DNA of 64,000 nt from CAZGKW01 sp964526295 (lineage in GTDB: Bacteria > Planctomycetota > Phycisphaerae > FEN-1346): NCBI GenBank assembly GCA_964526295.1, contig CAZGKW010000019.1:16779-80778 (forward strand), in the 5' to 3' direction. Positions 1 to 8,804 of the stretch are shown here, in pieces; the first letter of the stretch is position 1; each line of letters begins with the position of its first letter. The position numbers and the translations under genes were made by a program. A model generated the notes under the pieces. It had not been told where the DNA came from and did no database searches. It was given only the letters and a program-made list of their open reading frames with translations.

Positions 1-1
1 G

Positions 2-661
2 AAGGAGAAGGACGCCCAGCGGGGCACCCCGTACGACACGCCCAGCCCGTACCCCCACTCTTCCGTCCTGTCGCTGGTGAACTGGCCCCTCGATATCCGG
101 CCGGTCAACCCCGAGAAGACCCTCGACAAGGCCCAGGTCGATACGGTTTACGGCCTGTTCTTCACCCGCAACCGGTGGAAGGACGGCAAGGACATCGTCG
201 TCAGCCACATGGTGGGCAGCGGACCGGACGGCTATATCCGCGTCAAGGACGGCGGGAAGGTCATGGTCCGCGGCCTGGGGCTGGGCCTCTCGTGGAGCAC
301 CGACATGCGCGAGGCAACGCCGGTGGTCTACGAGACGGCGAAAGACGGCTCGTTCATCGTCAGCGCCCTGAAGAACGGCGAGCTGTCGTCGTTCGCCGTC
401 GACTTCAGCGGCGCGTCCGGGGCCGAGGCGGTGCTGGTCGGCGTGGGCCCGGCGTTCAACCGGGGCAAGCCCCGGCTGCCGAAGCCGTCCGACGGAGCCA
501 GCGCGGCGTTCACCGAGGTGAAGGCCGGCGGCCAGACGTACCGAATCCTGACGCTCCAGACGGGCGAGGCGTCGAAGGCCGCCGCGGATGGTGATGCCGT
601 GCGAATCGGCCGGCAGGTCGTCCGCTTCGACGGGAAGCAATTGGTCCTCAAGCAGTTCTGA
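2..661 (+). CDS. Heparinase II/III-like protein, C-terminal part (5' end outside window)
   Basis: The frame is open from the window edge to a TGA at 659-661, so only about 219 C-terminal residues are present. A GTG at 77 is possible but the frame continues upstream without a stop, so the gene is truncated by the window. The segment is a beta-rich domain: FFTRNRW, later SSFAVDFSGASG, and a tail ending VRFDGKQLVLKQF. These blocks align by eye with the C-terminal half of the heparinase-like protein at 40307-42193 (LLRNRW, RSFAVDYGEASG, VRFDGDRIVLGR), so the two are probably paralogues. In that family an alpha/alpha toroid precedes this beta-sandwich and the protein acts on acidic polysaccharides outside the cytoplasm. 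The assignment rests on the paralogue and on the next gene; catalytic residues are not in the window. Confidence 0.6.
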   Translation, partial: KEKDAQRGTPYDTPSPYPHSSVLSLVNWPLDIRPVNPEKTLDKAQVDTVYGLFFTRNRWKDGKDIVVSHMVGSGPDGYIRVKDGGKVMVRGLGLGLSWSTDMREATPVVYETAKDGSFIVSALKNGELSSFAVDFSGASGAEAVLVGVGPAFNRGKPRLPKPSDGASAAFTEVKAGGQTYRILTLQTGEASKAAADGDAVRIGRQVVRFDGKQLVLKQF

Positions 662-680
662 ACCGAGGGAGAAAGTCGTC

Positions 681-3110
681 GTGCTACGAGTTCGAGCGTT
701 GTTGCTTGCGGCGGCAGGGGTGTGCCTGCTCGTCGCCCTCGCCGGCGGGGCGGAAACGAAGCGCGTCCCGCACCCATTCATCCTGTGGACCGACGCGGAG
801 GCCGCCGCCATCCGCCGGCGGGTCGAGACCGACCCGGCTGCCAGGAAGCAGCTCGAGCGGACGTTGAGCGTCTCCCACCACAAGGGCGGCCGACCGACCG
901 TCATCGACCTGTTCCGGGCCCAGGTCCAGGGCGAGGAAAGTGCCGCCGGCAAGGGCGACCTCCTCGGTTTCATCGGCCGCAAGCCTGAGCCGCTGACCTG
1001 GGACGTCGACCCGGCGAAGCTCCAGTGGAACGTCGGCATGCCGTCGGCCGGCGACCGCCACATGCGGGACGAGCAGACCGAGAACGTCCTCCGGTACGAC
1101 CTGCTGTACGACGAGCTGACGCCGGCCCAGCGCGGCGGCATCGAGCGGGCGTTCCGGACGTACATCCAGTTTCACCTCGACGGCCATCCGCCGCGCCACC
1201 CGGCGTTCGCGTACGACCGGACGAGCTGGCTGCCGAACATGCACTGGCCGAGGCCCATCGGCACCCACCTGATGGCCCTCGTCATGCAGGACCAGGGCCT
1301 GATCGAGAAGATGTTCCGCGCCGAGGGCGGCTGGAAGTGGTACTTCGACGAGTACGTCGCCGACCACGGGTTCTATATGGAGGAATTTGGTAAAGTTTAT
1401 TCCAATATAGGCTCCATGATCTTCTGGTGCGAAGGCCTGGAGGAGCTGGGGCTCGACCGGTACGGCTACGGCTACGTCGGCAGGAACGGGGCGACCTTCA
1501 AGTCGTTCCTCAAGGCGAACACGCTCGACATCACCTATCCGCGGACCGACTGGGGCGGCGGCATGCCGTCCTACGGCCGCGTCACCATGGGCGACGCCAA
1601 GGGGCACGCCATCAACGGGGCCCCGGTCCAGCACGCCATCGTCGCGGGCTACCTGGCCGACGGCCGGGGCGGGCACCTCTGGGCCAGCAGCTCCCACATG
1701 AACGGGCCGATGTCGAAGTTCCGCGAGCCGTTCTGGTTCGAGGCGGCCCACGCCCGGTGGCCCGACGAAGGGTTCGACTACTTCCTGGCCGCATTCCGGA
1801 AGCCCGGCGAGGAGACCTACTACCCGACGCTGCTGTTCAATCTCGAGCCGGTCGACCCGGCGAAGGTGAAGCCGCCGGCGCCCTACCCGTCGTTCGTCGC
1901 CCGGCAGCGGGGCTTCGCCATGCTGAAAGCCGACCATTCGCCTGCCTACTGGGAGAGCTGGAAGCCTGCCGTCGCGCTCCAGTTCGCACGCTACTACGTC
2001 CACTACGTCCACGACTGCTTCTCCCTGCTCGGGTACCACGCCTACAACGCACCGATTTATCTCAATGCTGGGGGCTCCGGCTCGGGCTACGCCGGCGGCA
2101 ACGCCTGGAAGGACAGCGTCCGCGGCCACAGCGGCGTCCTCGTCGACAATCTCCAGGCCCAGCCCGTGGCCCGCAAGGACGACGGGACGGTAGGGCACGC
2201 GTACCGCGAGGACCTGGAGATGGCCGGGGGCGGGCGGTTCGTTGCCGTCCGGGCCGCCGGGGTCTATCCCGACGTCGATATGGAGCGGGCGCTCCTGCTG
2301 ACCGACGATTACCTCTTCGACGTCTTCTGGCTCGACTCGGCGCGCGGCGGCCAGGCCCGCCTCTACGACTGGCAGGTCCAGTCGCCGTGCAGCCTGAAGG
2401 CGTCCGGCACTTGGCGGCCCACGGACGAGCTCTCGGGCGGCGCCCTCTACAACGGCTCGAAGTTCGAGGGCAAGGCCGCCAACGGCAAGCAGGACCCCGT
2501 GAACCTGCACAAGCGCGACGTCGGCGGCGACGACTGGGACGTGACCCTCGCCTACGAGTCCCGCACGGACGATCCTGCGGACGACCCGGTCCTCGGCGGC
2601 TTCACGAAGCGGGGCGTGGGCGTCAAGGTCCACCTCCTGGGCGAGGACGGCACGACCGCCTACGTCGGCAACCCGCCGGGGGCCAAGGGCCGGGCCAGCG
2701 CCTCGGTCGTCATCGTTCGGCGGCGGACGCCCGACACGGTCTTCGTGGCCCTCCACGACCCGTTCGACGGCGGCGAGCCGCACGTCCGATCGTTCGAGCG
2801 GATCGCCCGGGACGGCCGCGGCGTGGCCGTCCGCGTTGTCGGCGAGCGCGAGGAAGGCGGGCCGATCGACGATCGCATCCTGGTCCGCTACGGCGACGGG
2901 GCCGCCGAGTCAATGACCCTGGCCGGCGGCGGCGAAAGCTTCACCTTCGCCGACCACGCCCTCGTCCGCATCTCCGGCGACCGCGTGGACGTGGGCGGCG
3001 ATCTGCGGGCCATGAAGCTCAAGGTCGGCGGACGACCTCGGCTGGTGGTCAACGGTAAGCCCGCCGAGGCGACCGTCTCGGGCGGGACCCTGACGTACAG
3101 GGCGGAGTAG
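681..3110 (+). CDS. Secreted heparinase II/III-family or alginate-lyase-like protein
   Basis: About 809 residues from a GTG at 681, chosen because a GAGGGAGAAAG ribosome-binding site lies just upstream and it yields a signal peptide (hydrophobic LLLAAAGVCLLVALAGG) cut near residue 25. The mature N-terminus PHPFILWTDAEAAAIRRRV is typical of polysaccharide-lyase toroid proteins. A long helical, Trp/Tyr/His-rich region (about 60-400) is followed by a beta-sandwich region with a GHSGVLVDN segment. The likely role is cleavage or binding of uronic-acid polysaccharides in the periplasm or outside the cell; substrate unknown. It follows the truncated heparinase-like gene by 19 bp, so the two are probably co-transcribed. 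A 27-nt AT-rich patch (1383-1409) with eight of nine codons ending in A or T stands out in an otherwise GC3-saturated gene. Confidence 0.65.
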   Translation: MLRVRALLLAAAGVCLLVALAGGAETKRVPHPFILWTDAEAAAIRRRVETDPAARKQLERTLSVSHHKGGRPTVIDLFRAQVQGEESAAGKGDLLGFIGRKPEPLTWDVDPAKLQWNVGMPSAGDRHMRDEQTENVLRYDLLYDELTPAQRGGIERAFRTYIQFHLDGHPPRHPAFAYDRTSWLPNMHWPRPIGTHLMALVMQDQGLIEKMFRAEGGWKWYFDEYVADHGFYMEEFGKVYSNIGSMIFWCEGLEELGLDRYGYGYVGRNGATFKSFLKANTLDITYPRTDWGGGMPSYGRVTMGDAKGHAINGAPVQHAIVAGYLADGRGGHLWASSSHMNGPMSKFREPFWFEAAHARWPDEGFDYFLAAFRKPGEETYYPTLLFNLEPVDPAKVKPPAPYPSFVARQRGFAMLKADHSPAYWESWKPAVALQFARYYVHYVHDCFSLLGYHAYNAPIYLNAGGSGSGYAGGNAWKDSVRGHSGVLVDNLQAQPVARKDDGTVGHAYREDLEMAGGGRFVAVRAAGVYPDVDMERALLLTDDYLFDVFWLDSARGGQARLYDWQVQSPCSLKASGTWRPTDELSGGALYNGSKFEGKAANGKQDPVNLHKRDVGGDDWDVTLAYESRTDDPADDPVLGGFTKRGVGVKVHLLGEDGTTAYVGNPPGAKGRASASVVIVRRRTPDTVFVALHDPFDGGEPHVRSFERIARDGRGVAVRVVGEREEGGPIDDRILVRYGDGAAESMTLAGGGESFTFADHALVRISGDRVDVGGDLRAMKLKVGGRPRLVVNGKPAEATVSGGTLTYRAE

Positions 3111-3116
3111 GGCGGC

Positions 3117-4130
3117 TTAAGTGAAGTCGGCCGGCGCGGGCTCCGCGGGCCGCCCCGTCGCTGCGCTCGTGTCGGCCGCCACGCACCCCGCCAGCGAGGC
3201 GAACGCCTCCCGCCCCGTGACGGCGGCCGGGGCATGCCCTTCGACGGCGTCCAGGAAGTTCGCCACGCACCCGAAGATGCCCGTGACGATCGCCTGACGG
3301 TCGTCAGGCAGCGTCTCCCAATGGTCACGCCCGTCGATTGCCACCCGCCCGTCGACGACCGTTCCGCGCGTTCCGATCAGGCGGAACGGACTCGGCGCGC
3401 CGCCCGTCGGCGGCCACCGGGCCTCATACGTGACCGTCACCTCGCCGACGGCCCCGCCTTCGAACCGGAAGAGCGCCGCCGTCGTCGTGTCGGCATGGAA
3501 GTCCAGCGTGCCGACGGGGCTGGAAATGGCCATGACCGATTCGATCGGTCGGCCGGCGAACCAGCGGACCAGGTCGACCTCGTGGATGGCCGTGCCGGTC
3601 AGGGGCGTCCGCCCGGCCTCCGCCGAGGCGTACCAGGGCGAGCGCGCGAACTGGCGGCGCTTGTCCTGAATGGCGTCGGCACAGACGGCGATCACGTCGC
3701 CCAGGCCGCCGCCGTCCAGAAGGTCCCGGACGCGGCGGAAGCGCGACCGGAACCGCCGCTCGTGGGCCACGAGCAGCAGGCGGTCGGCCCCCTCGGCCGC
3801 CCGGACGATCGACCGGCCGTCCTCCAGGCTCGTCGCCAGGGGTTTCGTCAGGAGGACGTGGCACCCCGCTGCCAGACACGCCTCGGCGTGCGGGCGGTGG
3901 AGGTGATCGGGCGTCACGACGCAGACGGCGTCGAGGGCCTCCCGGCCGAGCATCTCGTCCAGGGATTCGCACCCCACAGCGACGGCCGGGTGGGCGGTCT
4001 GCATCTCCTTGCGGCGGGCCTCGTCCGGGTCGCAGACGACGATCCGCCCGACGACACGCGATGCCGCCAGGGCTGCCACGAAATGCCTTCCCAGGCCGAG
4101 CCCGACGACACCGACCCGCAGGTCCGCCAC
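3117..4130 (-). CDS. Gfo/Idh/MocA-family NAD(P)-dependent oxidoreductase
   Basis: About 337 residues. The chosen GTG at 4130 gives the normal start (M)ADLRVGVVGLGLGRHF and has a strong GGGAGGAG site seven bases upstream; an in-frame GTG at 4166 would overlap the stop of the transporter gene by four bases and cannot be excluded. The Rossmann motif GLGLGR is at residues 10-15. The catalytic-lysine motif reads TKP (95-97) instead of the usual EKP. TAIHEVDLVRWFAG belongs to the C-terminal substrate domain. There is no signal peptide, so it should be cytoplasmic, oxidising or reducing a sugar, inositol or sugar acid with NAD(P). It lies directly downstream of the Nramp-fold transporter on the same strand, which suggests a transport-then-oxidation pair. 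Convergent with the heparinase-like gene, 6 bp apart. Confidence 0.8.
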   Translation of the reverse strand: MADLRVGVVGLGLGRHFVAALAASRVVGRIVVCDPDEARRKEMQTAHPAVAVGCESLDEMLGREALDAVCVVTPDHLHRPHAEACLAAGCHVLLTKPLATSLEDGRSIVRAAEGADRLLLVAHERRFRSRFRRVRDLLDGGGLGDVIAVCADAIQDKRRQFARSPWYASAEAGRTPLTGTAIHEVDLVRWFAGRPIESVMAISSPVGTLDFHADTTTAALFRFEGGAVGEVTVTYEARWPPTGGAPSPFRLIGTRGTVVDGRVAIDGRDHWETLPDDRQAIVTGIFGCVANFLDAVEGHAPAAVTGREAFASLAGCVAADTSAATGRPAEPAPADFT

Positions 4131-4162
4131 GCCAGTCTCCTCCCAGGCCGGCGATGCCCGGC

Positions 4163-5965
4163 TCACTCCGCCTCAGTCCATGCCCGTGTTGCGCGGGCCT
4201 TGCGGACGACGTGGACCACCAGGGCCAGCAGGCCGAAGGCGGCGATGGCCGCCATTCCCCACCAGCCCGACCCGAGGTTCTTTGCCGTCTGCTTCCATAC
4301 GTTCAGCAGGGCGCAGAAGCCGACCGTGCCGGCGGCGACGAGCATCAGGACGTTCCACGCCCATCGTCGCCTGCCGCGGGGCATCCGCTCGCCCAGCAGG
4401 CCCCGCGAATTCATCACCAGGGCGAACGTGATGTAGGCGATCGGGATCAGCATGAAGCCGAAGACGCTGGTCGGCATCGCCAGCCAGAACTGGGCGCGGC
4501 CACCCGTCCAGATGAACGGCGCCATGAAGCCGGTCAGGCCCGGCAGCAGGCACCCGACCTTATAGAGCCATCCTTGGGACGGGCGTCCTGCCATCTCGCA
4601 CACGACGAACCCGTTGATCAGCATCAGGATGATGACGCTCGAGACGGCCATCCCGATGACGCCTACGCCGAAGACGTAGTGGGCCCACGTCCGGCCGGTC
4701 AGAGGTTCCAGCGACTGGGCCAGGTCGTAGGCGTCCCGCTGGATGAGGATGGCGGCCATGCGGCGGTCCGCCTCGGGCAGGGCCTCGATCATCTCCCGTT
4801 TCATGGCGGCGCCGTGCTCCCGGTCGGTCTCGGACTCGCTCGCGAGCAAGGCCTCGACCTCTGCCGCCCGCTCCGGCTCTCCATGCTTGGCCCGGCTCCA
4901 GGCGATCTTCTCGAACTTGCCGACCAAGGCCTTCTCGGGCACCACCAGGGCGCCGTCGGCGTCGCGCTCGACCAGGAACCCCGGCGGGACCTCCGTGTGG
5001 AACTGGGCCGCCGAGGCCATGACCACGCAACCGGTGGCCAGGATGAACGGGATGAACAGGCCGGTCGAGAGGTCGAAGATGGCCAGGCCGCGGAAGTCCT
5101 TGTCCCACCCCTTCTTGAGCATCGAGTAGGGCAGGAGGAACGTCATGTTGATGCCGACGGCCGTGGCCGCCGCCGAGACCATCACGTCCTGCTGCTGGTC
5201 GACGATCATGTTCCGCCAGAACTCGCGGACCTGGGGGCCCGCCGCTTCGAGGTAGGGCGCAAACGTCTTGGCCGGCTCGAACAGGAGCCGCGGGTCGGGC
5301 ACCAAGCCTCCCACGATCCGGCCCCAGTCGAGGACCCCGGCGGCGGACATCTTGACGACCACGCCGAAGAAGCTCAGGACGACGACCGCCACCATGATCT
5401 TCAGGATCGTCTCGAAGACTTTAATGCCCCACCCGCCTTTGTCGTAGAACCAGACGACCACGGCGCTGACGAGGAGTATCCCGCCGCACAGGACCGCCTT
5501 CTCCGCGACGGGGGCCATCTGGAGCGAATCGAACAGCCCCTTCAGGAGGTTCTGCCGGACCGCGGCCGTCCCCAGGCTGAACTGGGGAAGGGCCCACACC
5601 AGGTTGGCCGCCATCGTGGCCAGGGCCCAGCCCCACCCGAGCACCGGATTGACGTGCCGGTTGATGGCCTGGAAGGGCCTCTCGCGGGTCGACAGGGCCA
5701 CGTAGCCGATCGCGCTCAGCATGATAACACCGAAGATCATCGCCAGCGGTTGGAGCCACATCATGGCGAAACCGGCCAGGATGCCCAGGTACAGGCTGGA
5801 GGAGAGCGACCCGCCGCCCAGGGTGATCGCACTCTGCAGCCAGCCCGGGCCCGAGAGGCGGGTATACGCGGCCAGCTTGGCCAGGGGGCCTTTCCGTTTG
5901 GCCTCGAGGATGAGCTGCCGGTCCTTCTCCACCTGGGGATCCTGAGTGGCGACGTCCTGGCTCAT
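4163..5965 (-). CDS. Nramp-fold (LeuT-type) membrane transporter of unknown substrate
   Basis: 600 residues with about eleven or twelve hydrophobic helices. The first helix carries GPGW (39-42) as in Nramp proteins, but the metal-binding DPGN that should follow reads GGGS (50-53). The sixth-helix MPHN motif is also replaced, by NMTF (273-276). Both metal-ligand motifs are therefore gone and divalent-metal transport is unlikely. A hydrophilic, charged insert of roughly 90 residues (about 325-410, between helices) is unusual. The start ATG at 5965 has a GAAAGG site upstream. The gene is followed by a cytoplasmic Gfo/Idh/MocA gene, so uptake of a small organic solute from polysaccharide breakdown is my inference. 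Confidence 0.65.
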   Translation of the reverse strand: MSQDVATQDPQVEKDRQLILEAKRKGPLAKLAAYTRLSGPGWLQSAITLGGGSLSSSLYLGILAGFAMMWLQPLAMIFGVIMLSAIGYVALSTRERPFQAINRHVNPVLGWGWALATMAANLVWALPQFSLGTAAVRQNLLKGLFDSLQMAPVAEKAVLCGGILLVSAVVVWFYDKGGWGIKVFETILKIMVAVVVLSFFGVVVKMSAAGVLDWGRIVGGLVPDPRLLFEPAKTFAPYLEAAGPQVREFWRNMIVDQQQDVMVSAAATAVGINMTFLLPYSMLKKGWDKDFRGLAIFDLSTGLFIPFILATGCVVMASAAQFHTEVPPGFLVERDADGALVVPEKALVGKFEKIAWSRAKHGEPERAAEVEALLASESETDREHGAAMKREMIEALPEADRRMAAILIQRDAYDLAQSLEPLTGRTWAHYVFGVGVIGMAVSSVIILMLINGFVVCEMAGRPSQGWLYKVGCLLPGLTGFMAPFIWTGGRAQFWLAMPTSVFGFMLIPIAYITFALVMNSRGLLGERMPRGRRRWAWNVLMLVAAGTVGFCALLNVWKQTAKNLGSGWWGMAAIAAFGLLALVVHVVRKARATRAWTEAE

Positions 5966-6304
5966 GATCGGTGCCTTTCATCAAGACCGGGGACAGGCAA
6001 CCCGCCGCCGATTGGTTGTCGACTGACGGCGGGTGACACCGAATTCTGGCGCGCCGGTGCCCGCGTCGCCAGGAAAAACGCGCGGCGCCGGGTGCGCGAT
6101 GCGTACGGTTTCGCCGGTGCTGGGCGGGCATTTGGCGGGTTGAAACCCCAGAGGGCCGCTTCATTTTCGTGACACCACGTCCCGCGATGGTAGAATGAAC
6201 GCCCTTGGCCCCGTGGGGACGTCGCCTGTCGCCGCGACGCCAACGGCAAACCGGGAGGAATCGACGGGCGGCCGAGACGCCGCCTCGGAAGGGAGACGAA
6301 AGGC
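5966..6304. other. Divergent intergenic region, 339 bp, no gene seen
   Basis: The region separates the minus-strand transporter from the plus-strand Tat oxidoreductase. It holds an 8-bp inverted repeat ACCCGCCG (6000-6007) / CGGCGGGT (6027-6034) with a 19-base spacer, a looser CTGGCG...CGCCAG pair just after 6045, and the plus-strand promoter described separately. I found no convincing minus-strand promoter and no small gene with a ribosome-binding site. Confidence 0.5.
6169..6196 (+). promoter_or_regulatory. Predicted sigma-70-type promoter for the Tat oxidoreductase
   Basis: GTGACA at 6169-6174, a 16-base spacer and TAGAAT at 6191-6196. It lies about 110 bp upstream of the ATG at 6305. The GG-TAGAAT form of the -10 element recurs before other genes in this window. 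Prediction only. Confidence 0.45.
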
Positions 6305-7750
6305 ATGCGCAAGATCAATCGACGGAAGTTCCTGGCCGGAAGCGCGGCCATCGGCGCCGGCATCCTGGTCGCTCCGTACTCCCGCGTTCTCGGGGCCAAC
6401 GATGACATCCGCGTGGCCGTCATCGGCTTCCGGAGCAAAGGCGCGGGTCACGTCCGGTCGTTCAGCCGCATGGACGGGGTCCGCCTCGTGGCCCTCTGCG
6501 ATGCCGACCAGAACGTCATCGACCGCGAGGTCAAGAAGATCGAGAAGGACGGCGGCAAGGTCAAGACCACCCAGGACATGCGACGGATTTTCGACGACAA
6601 GGAGATCGACGCCATCGTCACGGCCACGCCGAACCACTGGCACGCCCTGTGCACCGTCTGGGCCTGCCAGGCCGGCAAGGACGTCTACGTCGAGAAGCCC
6701 GTCTCGCACGACATCTGGGAGGGGCGCAAGGCGGTCGAGGCGGCCCGCAAGTACAACCGCATCGTCCAGGCCGGGACGCAGAACCGCTCCGACACCGCCC
6801 TGGCCGAGGCCGTCGAATGGATCCAGGCGGGGAACCTGGGCAAGGTCCTCCGGGCCCGCGGCTTCTGCTACAAGCATCGGGGCTCGATCGGGAAGACCTC
6901 GGGTCCCCAGCCGCCCCCGGACGGCGTCGACTACGACCTGTGGTGCGGCCCGGCGCCGAAGAAGCCTCTCCGCCGTCGGCGGCTGCACTACGACTGGCAC
7001 TGGTTCTGGCACACGGGCAACGCCGACATCGGCAACCAGGGCATCCATCAAATGGACATCTGCCGCTGGTTCCTCGGCGAGCCCGCCCTGGCGCCCCGCG
7101 TCATGGGATACGGCGGGCGGTTCGGCTACGACGACGATGCCGAGACGCCCAACACCGAGGTCGTGTTTCTCGACTACGAGCGGGCCCCGCTCATCTTCGA
7201 GGTCCGCGGCCTGCCGAGAAGCAAAGACGAGAGGGGGATGGACCACTACAAGAACATCCGCATCGGCGAGGTCATCGACTGCGAGGGCGGCTACTTTGCC
7301 GGCGGATGGGTCTATGACAACGACGGGAAACGCATCCGGCAGTTCACGAGGAGCGGCGGCGGCAGCCACGCCCGCAACTTCATCAAGGCCGTCCGAAGCC
7401 GCAAACTCGAGGACAACCCCGCCGACATCCTCGAAGGCCACCTCTCGAGCGCCCTCTGTCACATGGGCAACGTCTCCTACCGCCTGGGCAAGGAGGTGCC
7501 GCAGGGCCAGGCCGAGGAGACGTTCCGCAGCGACAAAGTCGCCCAGGAGATCTGGGACCGGTTCCAGCAGCACGTCACCGCCAACGAGACCGACCCGGCG
7601 AAGTGGCAGCCGACCGTCGGCCCCTGGCTGACGATGGACACGAAGACCGAGCGGTTCGCCGGACCGTTCGCCGACCGGGCCAACGTGCTCGCCAAGGGGA
7701 CCGAGGACGGCAAGTACCGGCCGCCGTTCGTCGTGCCCGAGCAGGTCTAG
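6305..7750 (+). CDS. Tat-exported Gfo/Idh/MocA-family oxidoreductase
   Basis: 481 residues. The N-terminus has a twin-arginine motif NRRKFL (5-10) followed by a hydrophobic stretch to about residue 30, so the enzyme should be exported folded, with its cofactor, to the periplasm. Rossmann segment VAVIGFRSKGAG (37-48), NHWHA (110-114) and the catalytic EKP (130-132) are intact; the C-terminal domain includes GNQGIHQMDICRWFLG. The start ATG has a GAAGGGAGACGAAAGG site. Periplasmic Tat-dependent Gfo/Idh/MocA enzymes are abundant in Planctomycetota and are thought to act on sugars; the exact substrate cannot be read here. It is followed 36 bp later by a DUF6807 gene and then another family member, suggesting one catabolic operon. 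Confidence 0.85.
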   Translation: MRKINRRKFLAGSAAIGAGILVAPYSRVLGANDDIRVAVIGFRSKGAGHVRSFSRMDGVRLVALCDADQNVIDREVKKIEKDGGKVKTTQDMRRIFDDKEIDAIVTATPNHWHALCTVWACQAGKDVYVEKPVSHDIWEGRKAVEAARKYNRIVQAGTQNRSDTALAEAVEWIQAGNLGKVLRARGFCYKHRGSIGKTSGPQPPPDGVDYDLWCGPAPKKPLRRRRLHYDWHWFWHTGNADIGNQGIHQMDICRWFLGEPALAPRVMGYGGRFGYDDDAETPNTEVVFLDYERAPLIFEVRGLPRSKDERGMDHYKNIRIGEVIDCEGGYFAGGWVYDNDGKRIRQFTRSGGGSHARNFIKAVRSRKLEDNPADILEGHLSSALCHMGNVSYRLGKEVPQGQAEETFRSDKVAQEIWDRFQQHVTANETDPAKWQPTVGPWLTMDTKTERFAGPFADRANVLAKGTEDGKYRPPFVVPEQV

Positions 7751-7786
7751 CGCCGCCGGGCGGGCGAACCTGGGAGACGCCTATCG

Positions 7787-8722
7787 ATGAAACTGATCGC
7801 TTGTCTGCTGGCCTTCATGGCCCTGGCGGCGTTCGCCCGCGCCGCGCCGAGTGCCGATATGTCCCTCGAACGGACCGACGACGGCGTCACCGTGGAGCTT
7901 GACGGAAAGCCCTTCACGCGGTACCTCTTCAAGGGCGACCAGAAGCCGGTCCTGTATCCGGTCATCGGGCCGACGGGACATCCCTTGACCCGTCCGCCCG
8001 AGAAGGTCCGCGACCATCCGCACCACTTCTCCTTCTGGTTCACCCACGGGAACGTCAACGGGCACGACTTCTGGCACGGCAAGAAGGGGGCCCGGATCGT
8101 CCACCGAGAGCTCGTCAAGGCCGAGGTCGTCCCGGCCTCGTCCGGCGGCGACGCGGAAGAGGCGGTCCTCGTCACGCGGAGCGACTGGCTTGCGGGGGAC
8201 GGCAAGGTCGTCTGCCGCGAGCAGCGGACCATGGCCTTCGGCACGTGGCGCGATTCGCGCCGCATCGACGTCGACGTCACCATCAGCGCCGCCGACGAGC
8301 CGGTGACGTTCGGCGAGACGAAGGAGGGCTCGTTCGGCGTTCGGGTCTACCCCTCCATGCGGGTCGATGCGGGGAAGGGCGGCCACATCGTCAACAGCCG
8401 CGGCGACACGGACGGCGACGCCTGGAGCAAACAGGCCGAGTGGGTCGACTACCACGGACCCGTGGACGGGAAGACGGTCGGCATCGCCATCCTCCAGCAC
8501 CCGACGAGCTTCCGCTTTCCGACCCGGTGGCACGTGAGACCGTACGGCCTGTTCGCCGTCAATCCGTTCATGAAGGGCAAGGGGGGGGAGCAGACGGCCA
8601 CGTCGCATACGCTGAAGCCCGCTGGGTCTTTTACGCTTCGGTTCCGGGTGCTGCTGCACGAAGGCGATGAGAAAGCGGCCCGGATCGCGAAAGCCTTCGC
8701 CGACTACGCGGCCCGCCGGTAG
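7787..8722 (+). CDS. Secreted DUF6807 / PmoA-like protein
   Basis: 311 residues with a short signal peptide (MKLIACLLAFMALAAFARA). Diagnostic blocks are DHPHH (76-80) and NGHDFW (91-96), as in the DUF6807 family (also catalogued as 'methane oxygenase PmoA'; the name is misleading and no monooxygenase activity is implied). The His-rich DHPHH motif suggests a metal or sugar site on an all-beta fold. In planctomycetes this family is regularly encoded beside Gfo/Idh/MocA dehydrogenases, as here where it sits between two of them, so a role in exported sugar processing is inferred from neighbours only. RBS before the ATG: GGGAGA. Confidence 0.75.
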   Translation: MKLIACLLAFMALAAFARAAPSADMSLERTDDGVTVELDGKPFTRYLFKGDQKPVLYPVIGPTGHPLTRPPEKVRDHPHHFSFWFTHGNVNGHDFWHGKKGARIVHRELVKAEVVPASSGGDAEEAVLVTRSDWLAGDGKVVCREQRTMAFGTWRDSRRIDVDVTISAADEPVTFGETKEGSFGVRVYPSMRVDAGKGGHIVNSRGDTDGDAWSKQAEWVDYHGPVDGKTVGIAILQHPTSFRFPTRWHVRPYGLFAVNPFMKGKGGEQTATSHTLKPAGSFTLRFRVLLHEGDEKAARIAKAFADYAARR

Positions 8723-8804
8723 ACGCCCCGAATGGCGTACCCGTATCGGGCGCGCCGGCGGCGCCTGGTCGTGCAGCCTGTCATCCCAAGGAGGAGTCCT
8801 GAAG

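Noticed and set aside
684..2783. 699-codon minus-strand frame over the second heparinase-like gene
   Set aside because: No motif, no ribosome-binding site and full overlap with a secreted-protein gene.
6115..6140. GTTTCGCCGG near 6115 as a further REP-like copy
   Set aside because: The head matches but no 6-9 bp stem with a CTTG-type apex follows.
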